DNA from: Paenibacillus sp. OK003 | GTDB lineage: Bacteria; Bacillota; Bacilli; Paenibacillales; Paenibacillaceae | Assembly (NCBI RefSeq): GCF_900109515.1 | Contig: NZ_FOBD01000013.1 | Coordinates: forward strand, 1-64,000 | Direction: 5' to 3' | Length of the DNA: 64,000 nt | In this document: piece after piece, positions 55,531-64,000 of the stretch | Numbering within the stretch: position 1 is the first letter of the stretch | Layout: every line of letters starts with the position of its first letter | The notes under the pieces: generated by a model | The model's input: only the letters and a program-made list of their open reading frames with translations | Database searches by the model: none | What the model was told of the DNA's origin: nothing | Made by a program: the position numbers and the translations under genes

Positions 55531-57148
55531 AAATCTGTACCGTTCGGGACTGCTTGCGAAACTCCTGTGGGGTAATGCCCGTGCACTTTTTGAACATTTT
55601 CGTAAAATGAGAGTAATTGTAGTACCCGACCTTGCCTGCGATATCCGTCACCTTCACGGTAGACTGGGCCAATAACGTCTTCGCTTTGGCTACTCTGCGC
55701 TGGAGAATGAATTCGGAAAGCGACATGCCCTTTTCTTTACGAAACAGGCGGGATAGATAGGCCGGATTAAATCCGGCAAAGGATGCAAGTTCTTCTCGCA
55801 TCAGCTCTTCACCAATATGATTTTCAATGTAAATGCACAACTGGTCCACAATGGTCATTGGACTGTGATCGTCCGGGTACAAAACCGGGATCGCACGACT
55901 GATCAGGTCTGATGTCCACTGCTTCAGCTGGGGCAACGAACGTGTCACAACGTTTTCTTCCGGCTCCCGTTCTCCGGGGTACAGGCTGCGTACAGATACA
56001 TTCTTCTGATGAAGCAACGGGTAGATTACATGCAGCATCGCATGATAATACAAGCGCAGAATTTCGGGTGACAAACGCTCCTGTGCAGCCAGTAATTCAA
56101 AGATTTCATCTACACGCTCGCGCAGGTCGTCAAACTTTCCCGTTTCGAACAGGATGGACAGCTCGGAAAACCACGGTATCGGCAGAAAGCGGTCCTCCGT
56201 ATCCCGGCCCACCTCGTCATAGATGAAGACCCCTTCAAGCTCGTTGATATTGCGACGCTCCATGTCCATCAGCTCATTCAGCATCCCCTGTAAATCTGTA
56301 ACAGCAACCGGGACTCCGACGTAACAGGACAATCGGCAATAAAAGTACGTACCACACTCCTGGATATAGCTCTGACATCCTTGTGCCACTTCACTCGCCG
56401 TAGGTACGATCCCATCCTGTTCGTATGCAAGCACAATATTTAGCCCACTGTGGTCCTGAAACACTTCACCGGGTTTGTCACCAAGCAGCATTTCCTTGGC
56501 AGCATTGCGAAGCGCATATTCCAGGACTTCCTCATCACGCAGATCAAAGTCTCGCACCCATTCTTCGACAGATATGACAATGGGCAACAGTCGCACTTGC
56601 GGATCAATCTCGGCTCCATAGACCTCGGCCAGCTCCTGAAGCTTTTGCTGGGTTAAGGTTACGCGCTGTGAGATGGCGTCTTTCCAGAAACGCTCGGTTA
56701 ACAGCGGTTTATGCGTTTGCCAGCGTTTGTACACGGTCTCATATACTTCATTGGTGCGGGAACGCTGCTCGCCATCCTTGATTTTGTCCATGGCCTGGCT
56801 CACTACCTTGAGCAACTGGTCTGCGGGAGCAGGTTTCAGTACATAATCGAAGCTGTTCAGCTTGATTGCCGTTTGGGCATAATCGAACAGGGCATGCCCT
56901 GTAAGAAAAATCGTCAGCATGCCGGGATCATGCTTTAACACCCAGCTCTGCAGATCCAGTCCCGTTTCACCCGGCATTTCAATATCACAGATCATAATAT
57001 CGATGGGATGGGCTTTCATCAGCACTCTCGCCTCTTCCGCATCACCAGCACTGAATACCTGGTCAATTCCGGCCAGGCTCCAGTCCACCCCTTCCACCAT
57101 CGCTTGCAGGGCGTATACTTCATCATCCACGATCAACAGGTTCCGCAT
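55529..57148 (-). CDS. Response regulator with AraC-type output (YesN-like), second
   Basis: The 539-residue protein has a receiver domain (LLIVDDEVYAL; phospho-acceptor Asp55 in MICDIEMPGE; TGHALFDYAQ; KPAPADQL), a long middle domain and an AraC-type DNA-binding end (ELASFAGFNPAYLSRLFRK, then DIAGKVGYYNYSHFTKMF). The ATG at 57148 follows GAAGGGAG and overlaps the end of the kinase gene by 26 nt, so the pair is translationally coupled. It probably activates the downstream permease-binding protein operon. Confidence 0.9.
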   Translation of the reverse strand: MRNLLIVDDEVYALQAMVEGVDWSLAGIDQVFSAGDAEEARVLMKAHPIDIMICDIEMPGETGLDLQSWVLKHDPGMLTIFLTGHALFDYAQTAIKLNSFDYVLKPAPADQLLKVVSQAMDKIKDGEQRSRTNEVYETVYKRWQTHKPLLTERFWKDAISQRVTLTQQKLQELAEVYGAEIDPQVRLLPIVISVEEWVRDFDLRDEEVLEYALRNAAKEMLLGDKPGEVFQDHSGLNIVLAYEQDGIVPTASEVAQGCQSYIQECGTYFYCRLSCYVGVPVAVTDLQGMLNELMDMERRNINELEGVFIYDEVGRDTEDRFLPIPWFSELSILFETGKFDDLRERVDEIFELLAAQERLSPEILRLYYHAMLHVIYPLLHQKNVSVRSLYPGEREPEENVVTRSLPQLKQWTSDLISRAIPVLYPDDHSPMTIVDQLCIYIENHIGEELMREELASFAGFNPAYLSRLFRKEKGMSLSEFILQRRVAKAKTLLAQSTVKVTDIAGKVGYYNYSHFTKMFKKCTGITPQEFRKQSRTVQI

Positions 57149-58922
57149 AGGCTCTCCCTTCTTCCTCTTCCGTCTGGGCGGGCATATGAATATGGACTGC
57201 TGCCCCTCCTTCAGTCTGATTGCTAAACTGCAATCCGGCATGTTCGCCGTATTTTACAAGCAGCCGATGGATAACATTCCAGATGCCAATGTGTTGTCCC
57301 CCCGGATCTTCGGCGTAATGCCCCTGTTGCAGGCGCTCCAGTATTTCTTGCTCAAATCCAACACCGTTATCCGTAATCGCAAGTTGAAGAACCGAAGATG
57401 GCGCAGGATCAGATAACGTTTTCGACTTGCGTGCTGTTATGCGAATAACAAATGGCTCTGTGCGTCGCTGATAACCATGAATGATAGCATTCTCCACAAA
57501 AGGCTGAATCGTTAAGGGCGGCAGCACATAGTGCCCAAGATCCGGTTCAACATCCAGAACGAAATCCAGCTTGTTTGGAAACCGCAGCTTCTGGATCTCC
57601 AAATAATGACTGATATGTTCCAATTCTTCATCCAATCGAATGACACGTTTGCCTGCACGCAGGCTGAACCTGAAATAATCTGCCAGATGACCAGCCATCT
57701 GCTGCACCAGCTCATGCTTTTGCAAGGAAGCCAGGCTATGAATGATATTCAATGAATTCAGGTAAAAGTGAGGATTAATCTGCATCTGCAATTGTTTAAA
57801 CTCTGCTTCCCTCGTCCGCAATTGCTCCTCATACACATCAATCTTCAGATGCTGGATCTCACTTGTCATCTGATTGAAGCTGTGCGTGACAAACTCCAGT
57901 TCAGATGAAGCCGGCGTCTCAAGCCTTACATCAAGTTCTCCACGGCTAACCCTCCTCATGCCGCGTATGAGCACATTCATTGGACGGAACAGAAGCTGCC
58001 TGAGGAAGATCATAGCTGTAATCAGGATGACCGCTGCACCAATCGGAAGCAGGCGAATGATCTGCTGAAAAAATGGCAGGTTTCGCATCATATCCTCCTC
58101 GGGCAGCAGCACAATATAATTCATCTCAGACATAGCTGAGGGAATGCCAAGCATCAGATACTGACGTGCATTGCCTGTGGATGTCACTTCAGAGATCACC
58201 TGGTATGGATTATTCAGTCCAGTAATATGGGCTGCAGCCAGTTTGATTTGTGCCGAGTTCAGGGCTGAATCAGACAGCGCCCCGCCATCCGCCCCCACGA
58301 TGACTGCACCTCCCCGGTCACCGGATTCCGTGAATTGCTCGGGGTGATTCAGTGCGTTCATGTCCACCAGTGCCCCTGCATAGAACTGGGCGTTGATCCG
58401 CACCGTTTTGACCAAGGCATTCCAAGTGCCCCCCCGAACGATGCTCCACTCTGGCTTCTGGATTTCCCCCTCCAGCTGCTGGATTTGTACCGGCATGCTC
58501 TCCTGCACAACCGACATTTTGACATCATAATTGCCTGAAGTAGCGAGTAACAGATCGTCATTCACAGTATCGTACAGAAAAAATGAATCGATCAGATTAT
58601 AAAATCCGATATCGGTCATGAATTTGTTCATAATGCGTTGTTTTGCAATAATGTAATCGCCGCTGCCGTACTTCAGAAAAAACAGCGAGATAATATCCGG
58701 GTCACGCTCGCCCAGACTGTATAAATACCGATTGGTCTCCTGCAGCACGCGTTCGTTCTGCTCCACACTTTTCGCAAGATGATTCATATTGGTGAGAGAC
58801 ACTTGATCACGCACAACTTTCATGGCATATACGTTGTTGTAATATAGCAGCATGAATAGCGGCAGCATGATCAATGTCAGACCCACAATAAACTTAAAGC
58901 GCAATGAACGGATGAAATTCAT
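57123..58922 (-). CDS. Sensor histidine kinase (YesM-like), second
   Basis: The 599-residue kinase has a membrane helix at about 10-30, an extracellular domain and a second helix near 290-312. A HAMP linker, the histidine in INPHFYLNSLNI and an ATPase domain (VENAIIHGYQRR, ITDNGVGF, GIWNVIHRL) follow. It is the first gene of the second two-component operon and overlaps its response regulator. Ligand unknown. Confidence 0.9.
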   Translation of the reverse strand: MNFIRSLRFKFIVGLTLIMLPLFMLLYYNNVYAMKVVRDQVSLTNMNHLAKSVEQNERVLQETNRYLYSLGERDPDIISLFFLKYGSGDYIIAKQRIMNKFMTDIGFYNLIDSFFLYDTVNDDLLLATSGNYDVKMSVVQESMPVQIQQLEGEIQKPEWSIVRGGTWNALVKTVRINAQFYAGALVDMNALNHPEQFTESGDRGGAVIVGADGGALSDSALNSAQIKLAAAHITGLNNPYQVISEVTSTGNARQYLMLGIPSAMSEMNYIVLLPEEDMMRNLPFFQQIIRLLPIGAAVILITAMIFLRQLLFRPMNVLIRGMRRVSRGELDVRLETPASSELEFVTHSFNQMTSEIQHLKIDVYEEQLRTREAEFKQLQMQINPHFYLNSLNIIHSLASLQKHELVQQMAGHLADYFRFSLRAGKRVIRLDEELEHISHYLEIQKLRFPNKLDFVLDVEPDLGHYVLPPLTIQPFVENAIIHGYQRRTEPFVIRITARKSKTLSDPAPSSVLQLAITDNGVGFEQEILERLQQGHYAEDPGGQHIGIWNVIHRLLVKYGEHAGLQFSNQTEGGAAVHIHMPAQTEEEEGRAYAEPVDRG

Positions 58923-59291
58923 GAATTCCCGCCCTTTTGTCTAATCTGGATTTCAGTTCTTTTACACTACGTTTTAACCGCTATCAGGATCAAGTGTTTC
59001 TCCTGTTTTTCGATGCTCCACCTCTGTGTTTCTTCCATCTTCTTCCTTATAATGGCATGTTTATTGTAGTCATACTTGCTTGCGTCTGTCTATGTGGTTC
59101 CGTGACCTATTACTGTCAATTCTGGTGACTTGCACTTCTTGGCTTAAAGTACGTGTTCGAGGGTCCATGCTCTAATTAGTTCTCCATCTGTAAAAAAAAT
59201 CCTGCTCCACACTCCACGAACGCCCGGTGATGACATGCATACGATATACCACTCCTTGAATTGACACCAAGGATGTAAGGAGGCATGTCCG
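58923..59291. other. Divergent intergenic region
   Basis: Between the kinase and the rightward permease gene I see no coding frame or hairpin. A TATAAG (minus strand, near 59050) with an ATGACT 16 bp upstream is a weak candidate kinase promoter. AAGGAGG before 59292 is the permease ribosome binding site. Confidence 0.4.
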
Positions 59292-60728
59292 ATGAATATT
59301 CAACTCGTCCCATTGCATTATGTATATCTGGCTTTTATCGTCTTGATTATCGCCGTCATGGTTCGGCGTAGAGACACAACCATCATTTGTGTGGCAGGTA
59401 TTATGACCATTGGACTCCTCGCGACCGAAACATTAAGCGGATCGGTTTCCGGCATCTTCAGCAGCTTTATCTACGCAGCCAAAGAGCTGCTCAGCACCAT
59501 TTTTATCATCTCGATCATTGTCGCCATGAGTCGGGTGTTAATTCGGACGGGGATCAATGAAGTCATGGTGACACCGCTTACCCGGTTCATCCGTTCTCCA
59601 CAGGTCGCCTATTGGGGAATTGGATTTATTATGATGATCGTATCACTGTTCTTCTGGCCCTCACCTGCCGTTGCTCTCGTTGGGGCTGTACTTCTTCCGG
59701 TAGCAGTACGAGTCGGACTTTCTCCCATCGGCGCTGCCATTGCCATGAATCTGTTCGGGCATGGAATTGCCTTATCAGGGGATTACATTATCCAAGGGGC
59801 ACCCAAACTGACAGCTGATGCAGCTGGACTTCCCGTTACCGCTGTTATGACTGCAAGTATCCCGCTTGTCATCGTGATGGGGACAGTATCAACGGTAACC
59901 GCATTCTGGATGCTGCGCAAGGAGATGAAGTCAATTTCCCCCGTTAAACTTAGTGATCCGATCTCTAGTGAAGCCGTAACCGTCCATCCACCTTCGTCAG
60001 ACTCTGCGCCGATTTCCGAGATGCCAGCCGTTCCACGTCAACCAATGCCGCCACGTTTGCAAAAGGTATTTGCTTTAATTATCCCATTGTTATTTTTAGT
60101 CGATGTCATTCTGATGTTTTTACTTAAACTTCAAGGCGGTGATGCCACAGCGTTAATTGGTGGAACAGCCGTGCTCATTCTGATTGCCGTATCAATTGCC
60201 GCGCATCGTCATACAGGTCCGGAAGAAACAACAAACTATTTAATTGAAGGATTTCAGTTCGGGTTCAAGGTGTTTGGTCCTGTCATACCAATTGCCGCTT
60301 TCTTTTATCTTGGGGATGCTGCGATCAAAGAACTGTTCAACAACCCGCTGCCTGCTGGTTCACACGGGATTGTGAATGATTTAGGGGTTGCTCTAGCAGG
60401 GTTAGTGCCATTGAATAATACGGTAGGTGCTATAACGATGACTGTGACCGGAGCAGTCACGGGAATGGATGGTTCGGGGTTCTCTGGAATATCCCTGGTC
60501 GGCTCCATTGCGTCCATGTTTGCAGGCACGGCAGATTCCGCACCTGTCTTGACGGCACTGGGTCAGGTCGCCGCCATATGGGTAGGCGGTGGGACCTTAA
60601 TTCCATGGGCCTTAATTCCAGCCGCTGCCATTTGCGGAGTCAGTCCATTTGAACTGGCACGACGTAATCTGAAGCCGGTACTGCTGGGATTAACAGTTAC
60701 TACCATTGTGGCTATCTTTCTAATCTGA
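59292..60728 (+). CDS. Ion-transporter-superfamily-like permease, substrate unknown
   Basis: The 478-residue integral membrane protein has about twelve hydrophobic segments in two halves, separated by a proline-rich cytoplasmic linker (about 215-255). Re-entrant-like segments GHGIALSGDYIIQGAP and LVPLNNTVGAITMT lie at equivalent places in each half, as in the arsenite/citrate/C4-dicarboxylate (IT) transporter group. AAGGAGG lies 8 nt before the ATG. It stands alone on the plus strand. An organic acid or cation antiport function is possible, but I cannot identify the substrate. Confidence 0.65.
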   Translation: MNIQLVPLHYVYLAFIVLIIAVMVRRRDTTIICVAGIMTIGLLATETLSGSVSGIFSSFIYAAKELLSTIFIISIIVAMSRVLIRTGINEVMVTPLTRFIRSPQVAYWGIGFIMMIVSLFFWPSPAVALVGAVLLPVAVRVGLSPIGAAIAMNLFGHGIALSGDYIIQGAPKLTADAAGLPVTAVMTASIPLVIVMGTVSTVTAFWMLRKEMKSISPVKLSDPISSEAVTVHPPSSDSAPISEMPAVPRQPMPPRLQKVFALIIPLLFLVDVILMFLLKLQGGDATALIGGTAVLILIAVSIAAHRHTGPEETTNYLIEGFQFGFKVFGPVIPIAAFFYLGDAAIKELFNNPLPAGSHGIVNDLGVALAGLVPLNNTVGAITMTVTGAVTGMDGSGFSGISLVGSIASMFAGTADSAPVLTALGQVAAIWVGGGTLIPWALIPAAAICGVSPFELARRNLKPVLLGLTVTTIVAIFLI

Positions 60729-60843
60729 TTGCGAGACCATTTTATTCGAACTGAAAAGACGTACGTAAACGTGCCCATTGCCAAAGCTCATCCTTGCTCA
60801 TTGCGGCCAGATGAACCATCATGTGACAACCTCGGGCACCGGC

Positions 60844-61050
60844 TCATTCCGATGCTCCTGTAACGACTTGTTTCACACGCCCTACCTGTCCACTGGTCAA
60901 ACGTACTTTGATTCCATGCGGGTGTGTAGGCGATTTGGTCAACAAATCCTTCACGATACCACGTGTCAGTTTGCCTGTCGGCTGATCTTGCTTGAGCACG
61001 ATATCCACTTCAAGACCCGGTTTGATATTTACGCGTTGTTGTCCGTTCAT
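60844..61050 (-). CDS. ywbE: YwbE family protein
   Basis: This 68-residue conserved small protein (DUF2196) has the family pattern NIKPGLEVDIVLKQDQ, TGKLTRGIVKDLLT and HPHGIKVRL across its whole length. It looks like a small basic beta-barrel, possibly nucleic-acid binding; the function is not established. GAGGAGAGG six nt before the ATG at 61050 decides the start over an ATG twenty codons upstream. It lies between the ion-transporter gene (convergent) and the small anchored protein. Confidence 0.85.
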   Translation of the reverse strand: MNGQQRVNIKPGLEVDIVLKQDQPTGKLTRGIVKDLLTKSPTHPHGIKVRLTSGQVGRVKQVVTGASE

Positions 61051-61175
61051 GGGTTTCCTCTCCTCTTCAACGTATTCCATGTCATGCAGCCCTAATTTAC
61101 AAAGCTTCATCTATTGTAGACGTTTTGGATTGAAAACGAAAGCCATGTCCAATGTTCAAAAACATAACTGAACTG

Positions 61176-61646
61176 TTATTTCCGCTCTGAAGAGGGATCA
61201 GAAGATTTGCTTTTCATCACTTTCAGAGCTGATCGATAGACTTCATCTGCACTCTTTTCAGATTCTTTTGTCTCCGTCAGCACCGCTTCCTCTTCCACTT
61301 CAGCAGGTTTACGGAAATGAAGCAACGCTTGACGGTAAGCTTGATCACCATCTGTCGTCTGTGTCTCCTTTTTCTGAGGTGAAGGGGTCACCTGGGAAGT
61401 GGAATCCATATGGTGAATCTCCGTTTGCCTGTGATCCTCATGCTCCAAAACCTCTGCATGCTCTGCCTCTGCGTAAATTCGGTCTTCCTTCCGGGTTTGA
61501 TCTTCTTCATGCAGCAGGACAGGCCCTTTATCCACCTCTGCTATTTTGGAAGCTCTTGCTTCTGCAGCCTTGCGGGACGATCTGGAGTTATAAATCATCA
61601 GAAACACAACCCCAATAACAACAATTACCACCAAAATGATCAACAT
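61176..61646 (-). CDS. Small single-pass membrane protein with a charged tail
   Basis: The 156-residue protein begins with one hydrophobic helix (residues 2-18), followed by SRSSRKAAEARASK and a long, acidic and low-complexity tail rich in Glu, Lys, Asp and His. Two short similar segments, AYRQALLHF and VYRSALKVM, each after an acidic run, look like an internal repeat. It probably has its tail in the cytoplasm, since the positive cluster follows the helix. I recognise no family. It is divergent from the EmrA/EmrB-like operon. Confidence 0.6.
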   Translation of the reverse strand: MLIILVVIVVIGVVFLMIYNSRSSRKAAEARASKIAEVDKGPVLLHEEDQTRKEDRIYAEAEHAEVLEHEDHRQTEIHHMDSTSQVTPSPQKKETQTTDGDQAYRQALLHFRKPAEVEEEAVLTETKESEKSADEVYRSALKVMKSKSSDPSSERK

Positions 61647-61846
61647 ATGAGCATCCTCCTTATCATCCGCCTGTAGGCAGCCTTAATCAATATATTGGTG
61701 CCCTATTCTGCGAATAATATTTCATCTTGTTTCGTATAGAGCGACAAAGTAGCGGGAATGCTCCAAACAGGATTGTCAGCAGAAGACTTTCAGCACCGAT
61801 TGTAGAGAAGGTATACAGAAAACCGAATTGAGGAGGAATGATCAGC

Positions 61847-62482
61847 ATGAATTCACGCGCCATTTTGATCAATATCATTGTTATACTGGTGATTTTGGGA
61901 GCCGGAGCGGCCGGGATCTACTATTACAACCAATCCACCAGCTACGTTAAAACCGATAATGCACTTGTTACCGGGCAGCCGATCTCCGTGGCTTCCGCAG
62001 TAGGCGGTGAGCTTCGATCCTGGAAAGGCAAGGTGGGAACAACATTTAATGCAGGTGATACCGTTGCCACTGTCACTGCTGCAGGAAAATCCACATCCGT
62101 GACGATGCCTGTCAATGGCACCATCGTACAACAGACCGCCGTCGAGAATTCGCTAGTATCTGCCGGTACGCCCCTCGCACGGGCCTATGATTTCAATAAC
62201 CTGTACGTGACGGCCAATGTGGACGAGACCGCGATTGATAAAATTAAAGCAGGTCAGATCGTCGATGTATATGTCGATGCGTTTCCAGACACCACATTGA
62301 CAGGCAAAGTAGACCAGATCGGACTTGCCACGGCGTCCTCCTTTTCATTGCTGCCGTCGTCCAATACCAATGCGAATTACACCAAAGTAACACAAGTCAT
62401 CCCGATCATCATTACGATCGAAGGATATAAAGGACTGGGTGTAGTTCCCGGCATGAGCGCTACCGTGCGCGTTCATATCTAA
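61847..62482 (+). CDS. HlyD/EmrA-type efflux adaptor
   Basis: The 211-residue protein has an N-terminal membrane anchor (about 6-26), then SYVKTDNALVTGQPISVASAVGGELRSW, the usual beginning of the EmrA-type biotinyl-lipoyl domain, and a C-terminal beta-barrel part ending in VVPGMSATVRVHI. The long coiled hairpin of Gram-negative EmrA is missing, as in Gram-positive relatives. GAGGAGG precedes the start; the ATG at 61847 is better spaced than the one at 61838. It lies 8 bp before an MFS efflux gene, and the two should work as a pump. Confidence 0.85.
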   Translation: MNSRAILINIIVILVILGAGAAGIYYYNQSTSYVKTDNALVTGQPISVASAVGGELRSWKGKVGTTFNAGDTVATVTAAGKSTSVTMPVNGTIVQQTAVENSLVSAGTPLARAYDFNNLYVTANVDETAIDKIKAGQIVDVYVDAFPDTTLTGKVDQIGLATASSFSLLPSSNTNANYTKVTQVIPIIITIEGYKGLGVVPGMSATVRVHI

Positions 62483-62490
62483 GGCTGCCG

Positions 62491-64000
62491 ATGGATAATC
62501 AAGTACCTCTTGGGAAAACCATTGCTGTCCTGCTGCTTGGCGCCTTTATCGCCATTCTGAACCAGACTTTGCTCAATGTAGCCATCCCCCATCTGATGAA
62601 TGACTTCAATGTCTCCGCAACGACCGTGCAGTGGCTGTCCACAGCTTATTTGCTGGTGAACGGGGTACTCATACCGATTACCGCCTACTTGATCGAGTCG
62701 TTCGGAACCCGCAAATTGTTCGTGACTGCGATGCTGTTGTTTACGTTAGGTTCGTTGATCTGTGCCATCAGTCCTGGATTTACGGTCATGCTCATCGGTC
62801 GTATCGTACAAGCCAGTGGGGCCGGTATTATTATGCCTTTGGTTATGAACGTGTTTCTGACTGTATTCCCTCCTGAGAAACGGGGAACCGCCATGGGCAC
62901 GATGGGCATTGCCATGATGTTTGCTCCGGCCATTGGCCCGACGTTATCTGGATGGATCGTGGAACACTATACATGGCGGATTCTGTTCTATATGGTCATC
63001 CCGCTTGCCTTGCTTGATATTTTGTTTGCCTTTATTTGGCTGAGAAATGTGTCCAAGCTTACTTCACCGAAATTTGATGGTTTTGGCGCTTTATTCTCCA
63101 CCATCGGTTTCGGCTTTCTGTTATATGGATTCAGCTCTGCAGGAGATAAAGGCTGGACCAGTGCGACAGTGCTGTTGACACTGATCATCGGCGTGCTCTT
63201 CATCGTCTTCTTTGTTCTCAGAGAAACGGCCATGAAGAACCCTCTGCTGGAATTTCGTGTATTCAAATACGACATCTTCACCATCTCGACGCTGGTCAGT
63301 GCAACGATTAACATGGCACTCTTTGGCGGCATGCTGCTGTTACCGATCTATCTGCAAAATATAAGGGGCTTCTCTCCATTGCAATCCGGGTTATTGCTGC
63401 TGCCTGGCGCATTGCTAATGGGCGTCATGTCTCCCATCTCAGGTGCCCTGTTTGACCGAATCGGCTCTCGCCCCCTAGCCATTGTTGGTTTGATCATTAC
63501 CGCCATCACCACCTTTGAGTTTAGCAAATTGACGGGGGAGACACCTTATGGTCACATCATGATGCTATACACGTTCCGCAGCTTCGGCATGTCCATGCTG
63601 ATGATGTCTGTACAGACAGAGGGGTTAAACCAATTGCCGCCTCATCTCACCAGTCATGGTACGGCCATGTCCAATACGGTCAGACAGGTCGCAGGCTCAA
63701 TCGGAACCGCGCTGCTCATCACCGTAATGGCGACACGTGCAGGCATTCATTTGGCCGATTACAGCAATACCGTGACCACAACCAATGTCGCACTGACAGA
63801 ACAAGTCGGTATGCTGGGCACGCAAATGGCTACTGCGGCGGGAATGCCACCTGAACAAGGTACCAGTCTAGCATTACAGCAGCTCTATGGTATTGCTGTT
63901 CAGACGTCAACCATTGAAGGCATTAACGATGCTTTCATTGTAGCGACCTGGATTTCGATCATTGGTCTGTTTCTGTCATTGTTCCTGCGGCGGGCTCGCT
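62491..64000 (+). CDS. MFS multidrug efflux transporter, DHA2/EmrB type (partial, runs off the window)
   Basis: At least 503 codons of a 14-helix-type major facilitator are present, and no stop is reached before the window end. It starts MDNQVPLGKTIAVLLLGAF. TLLNVAIPHLMNDF (motif D1), AYLIESFGTRKLF (motif A) and FAPAIGPTLSGWIVE (motif C, the antiporter signature) follow. The adaptor gene stops 8 bp upstream. It should export drugs or lipophilic compounds using the proton gradient. The reading frame is open to base 64000, so only the last residues are missing. Confidence 0.88.
   Translation, partial: MDNQVPLGKTIAVLLLGAFIAILNQTLLNVAIPHLMNDFNVSATTVQWLSTAYLLVNGVLIPITAYLIESFGTRKLFVTAMLLFTLGSLICAISPGFTVMLIGRIVQASGAGIIMPLVMNVFLTVFPPEKRGTAMGTMGIAMMFAPAIGPTLSGWIVEHYTWRILFYMVIPLALLDILFAFIWLRNVSKLTSPKFDGFGALFSTIGFGFLLYGFSSAGDKGWTSATVLLTLIIGVLFIVFFVLRETAMKNPLLEFRVFKYDIFTISTLVSATINMALFGGMLLLPIYLQNIRGFSPLQSGLLLLPGALLMGVMSPISGALFDRIGSRPLAIVGLIITAITTFEFSKLTGETPYGHIMMLYTFRSFGMSMLMMSVQTEGLNQLPPHLTSHGTAMSNTVRQVAGSIGTALLITVMATRAGIHLADYSNTVTTTNVALTEQVGMLGTQMATAAGMPPEQGTSLALQQLYGIAVQTSTIEGINDAFIVATWISIIGLFLSLFLRRAR

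Noticed and set aside
61687-61878. Small minus-strand frame between the anchored protein and the efflux operon
   Set aside because: It overlaps the EmrA-like start and its ribosome binding site and shows no recognisable family pattern.

Overview
The window looks like a chromosomal segment of a Paenibacillus-type member of the Bacillota. This is inferred from strong AGGAGG-type ribosome binding sites, many GTG/TTG starts, paired YesM/YesN two-component systems beside LplABC-like sugar ABC importers that lack their own ATPase, cytoplasmic GH31/GH42/GH53 glycosidases, HelD and YwbE. No rRNA, tRNA, CRISPR array or intact insertion sequence was seen.

Layout. 0-14.3 kb is ordinary chromosome: a decayed phosphotransferase, a YicI-type alpha-xylosidase with a divergent AraC regulator, a secreted TIM-barrel-like protein, adenine deaminase, HelD, a small FMN-binding-fold protein, an aromatic-acid-exporter-like membrane protein, an HD phosphohydrolase and an ACT-domain malic enzyme. 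From about 14.7 to 40.0 kb there is a visibly AT-richer island bounded by two diverged direct copies of one non-coding repeat (about 14.74-15.33 and 39.35-40.01 kb). 40-58.9 kb holds two sugar-uptake loci: a galactan locus (GH42, GH53, two permeases, binding protein, YesN, YesM) and a second importer with its own two-component system. 59-64 kb holds an ion-transporter-type permease, YwbE, a small anchored protein and an EmrA/EmrB-type efflux pair cut by the window end.

The island carries one minus-strand operon of twelve genes (38442 down to 17251) plus an AraC-type regulator. In order they encode a seryl-tRNA-synthetase-like amino acid:carrier-protein ligase, a small ACP, a 3-hydroxyacyl-CoA dehydrogenase, a second ACP of the FkbJ type, an acyl-CoA dehydrogenase, an FkbH-type glyceryl loader, a trans-acting acyltransferase, a type II thioesterase, one 3203-residue trans-AT polyketide synthase, two ABC exporter half-molecules and a second, atypical acyltransferase. 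The synthase reads KS-KR-ACP-KS-KR-ACP-ACP-ACP-C. It has no AT, no loading module and no thioesterase, and it ends in a condensation domain with an intact HHxxxDG motif.

Working model (inference). FkbH, the dehydrogenases and the 78-residue ACP make a hydroxymalonyl-type extender; no O-methyltransferase is present, as in zwittermicin A biosynthesis. The ligase charges the 86-residue ACP with an amino acid. The second acyltransferase lacks the arginine that normally holds the malonyl carboxylate, so it could move that aminoacyl group to or from the synthase. The condensation domain would end synthesis by amide or ester formation. The expected product is a small hydroxylated aminopolyol-like molecule, exported by the paired ABC proteins. 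I do not recognise this gene set as a described pathway.
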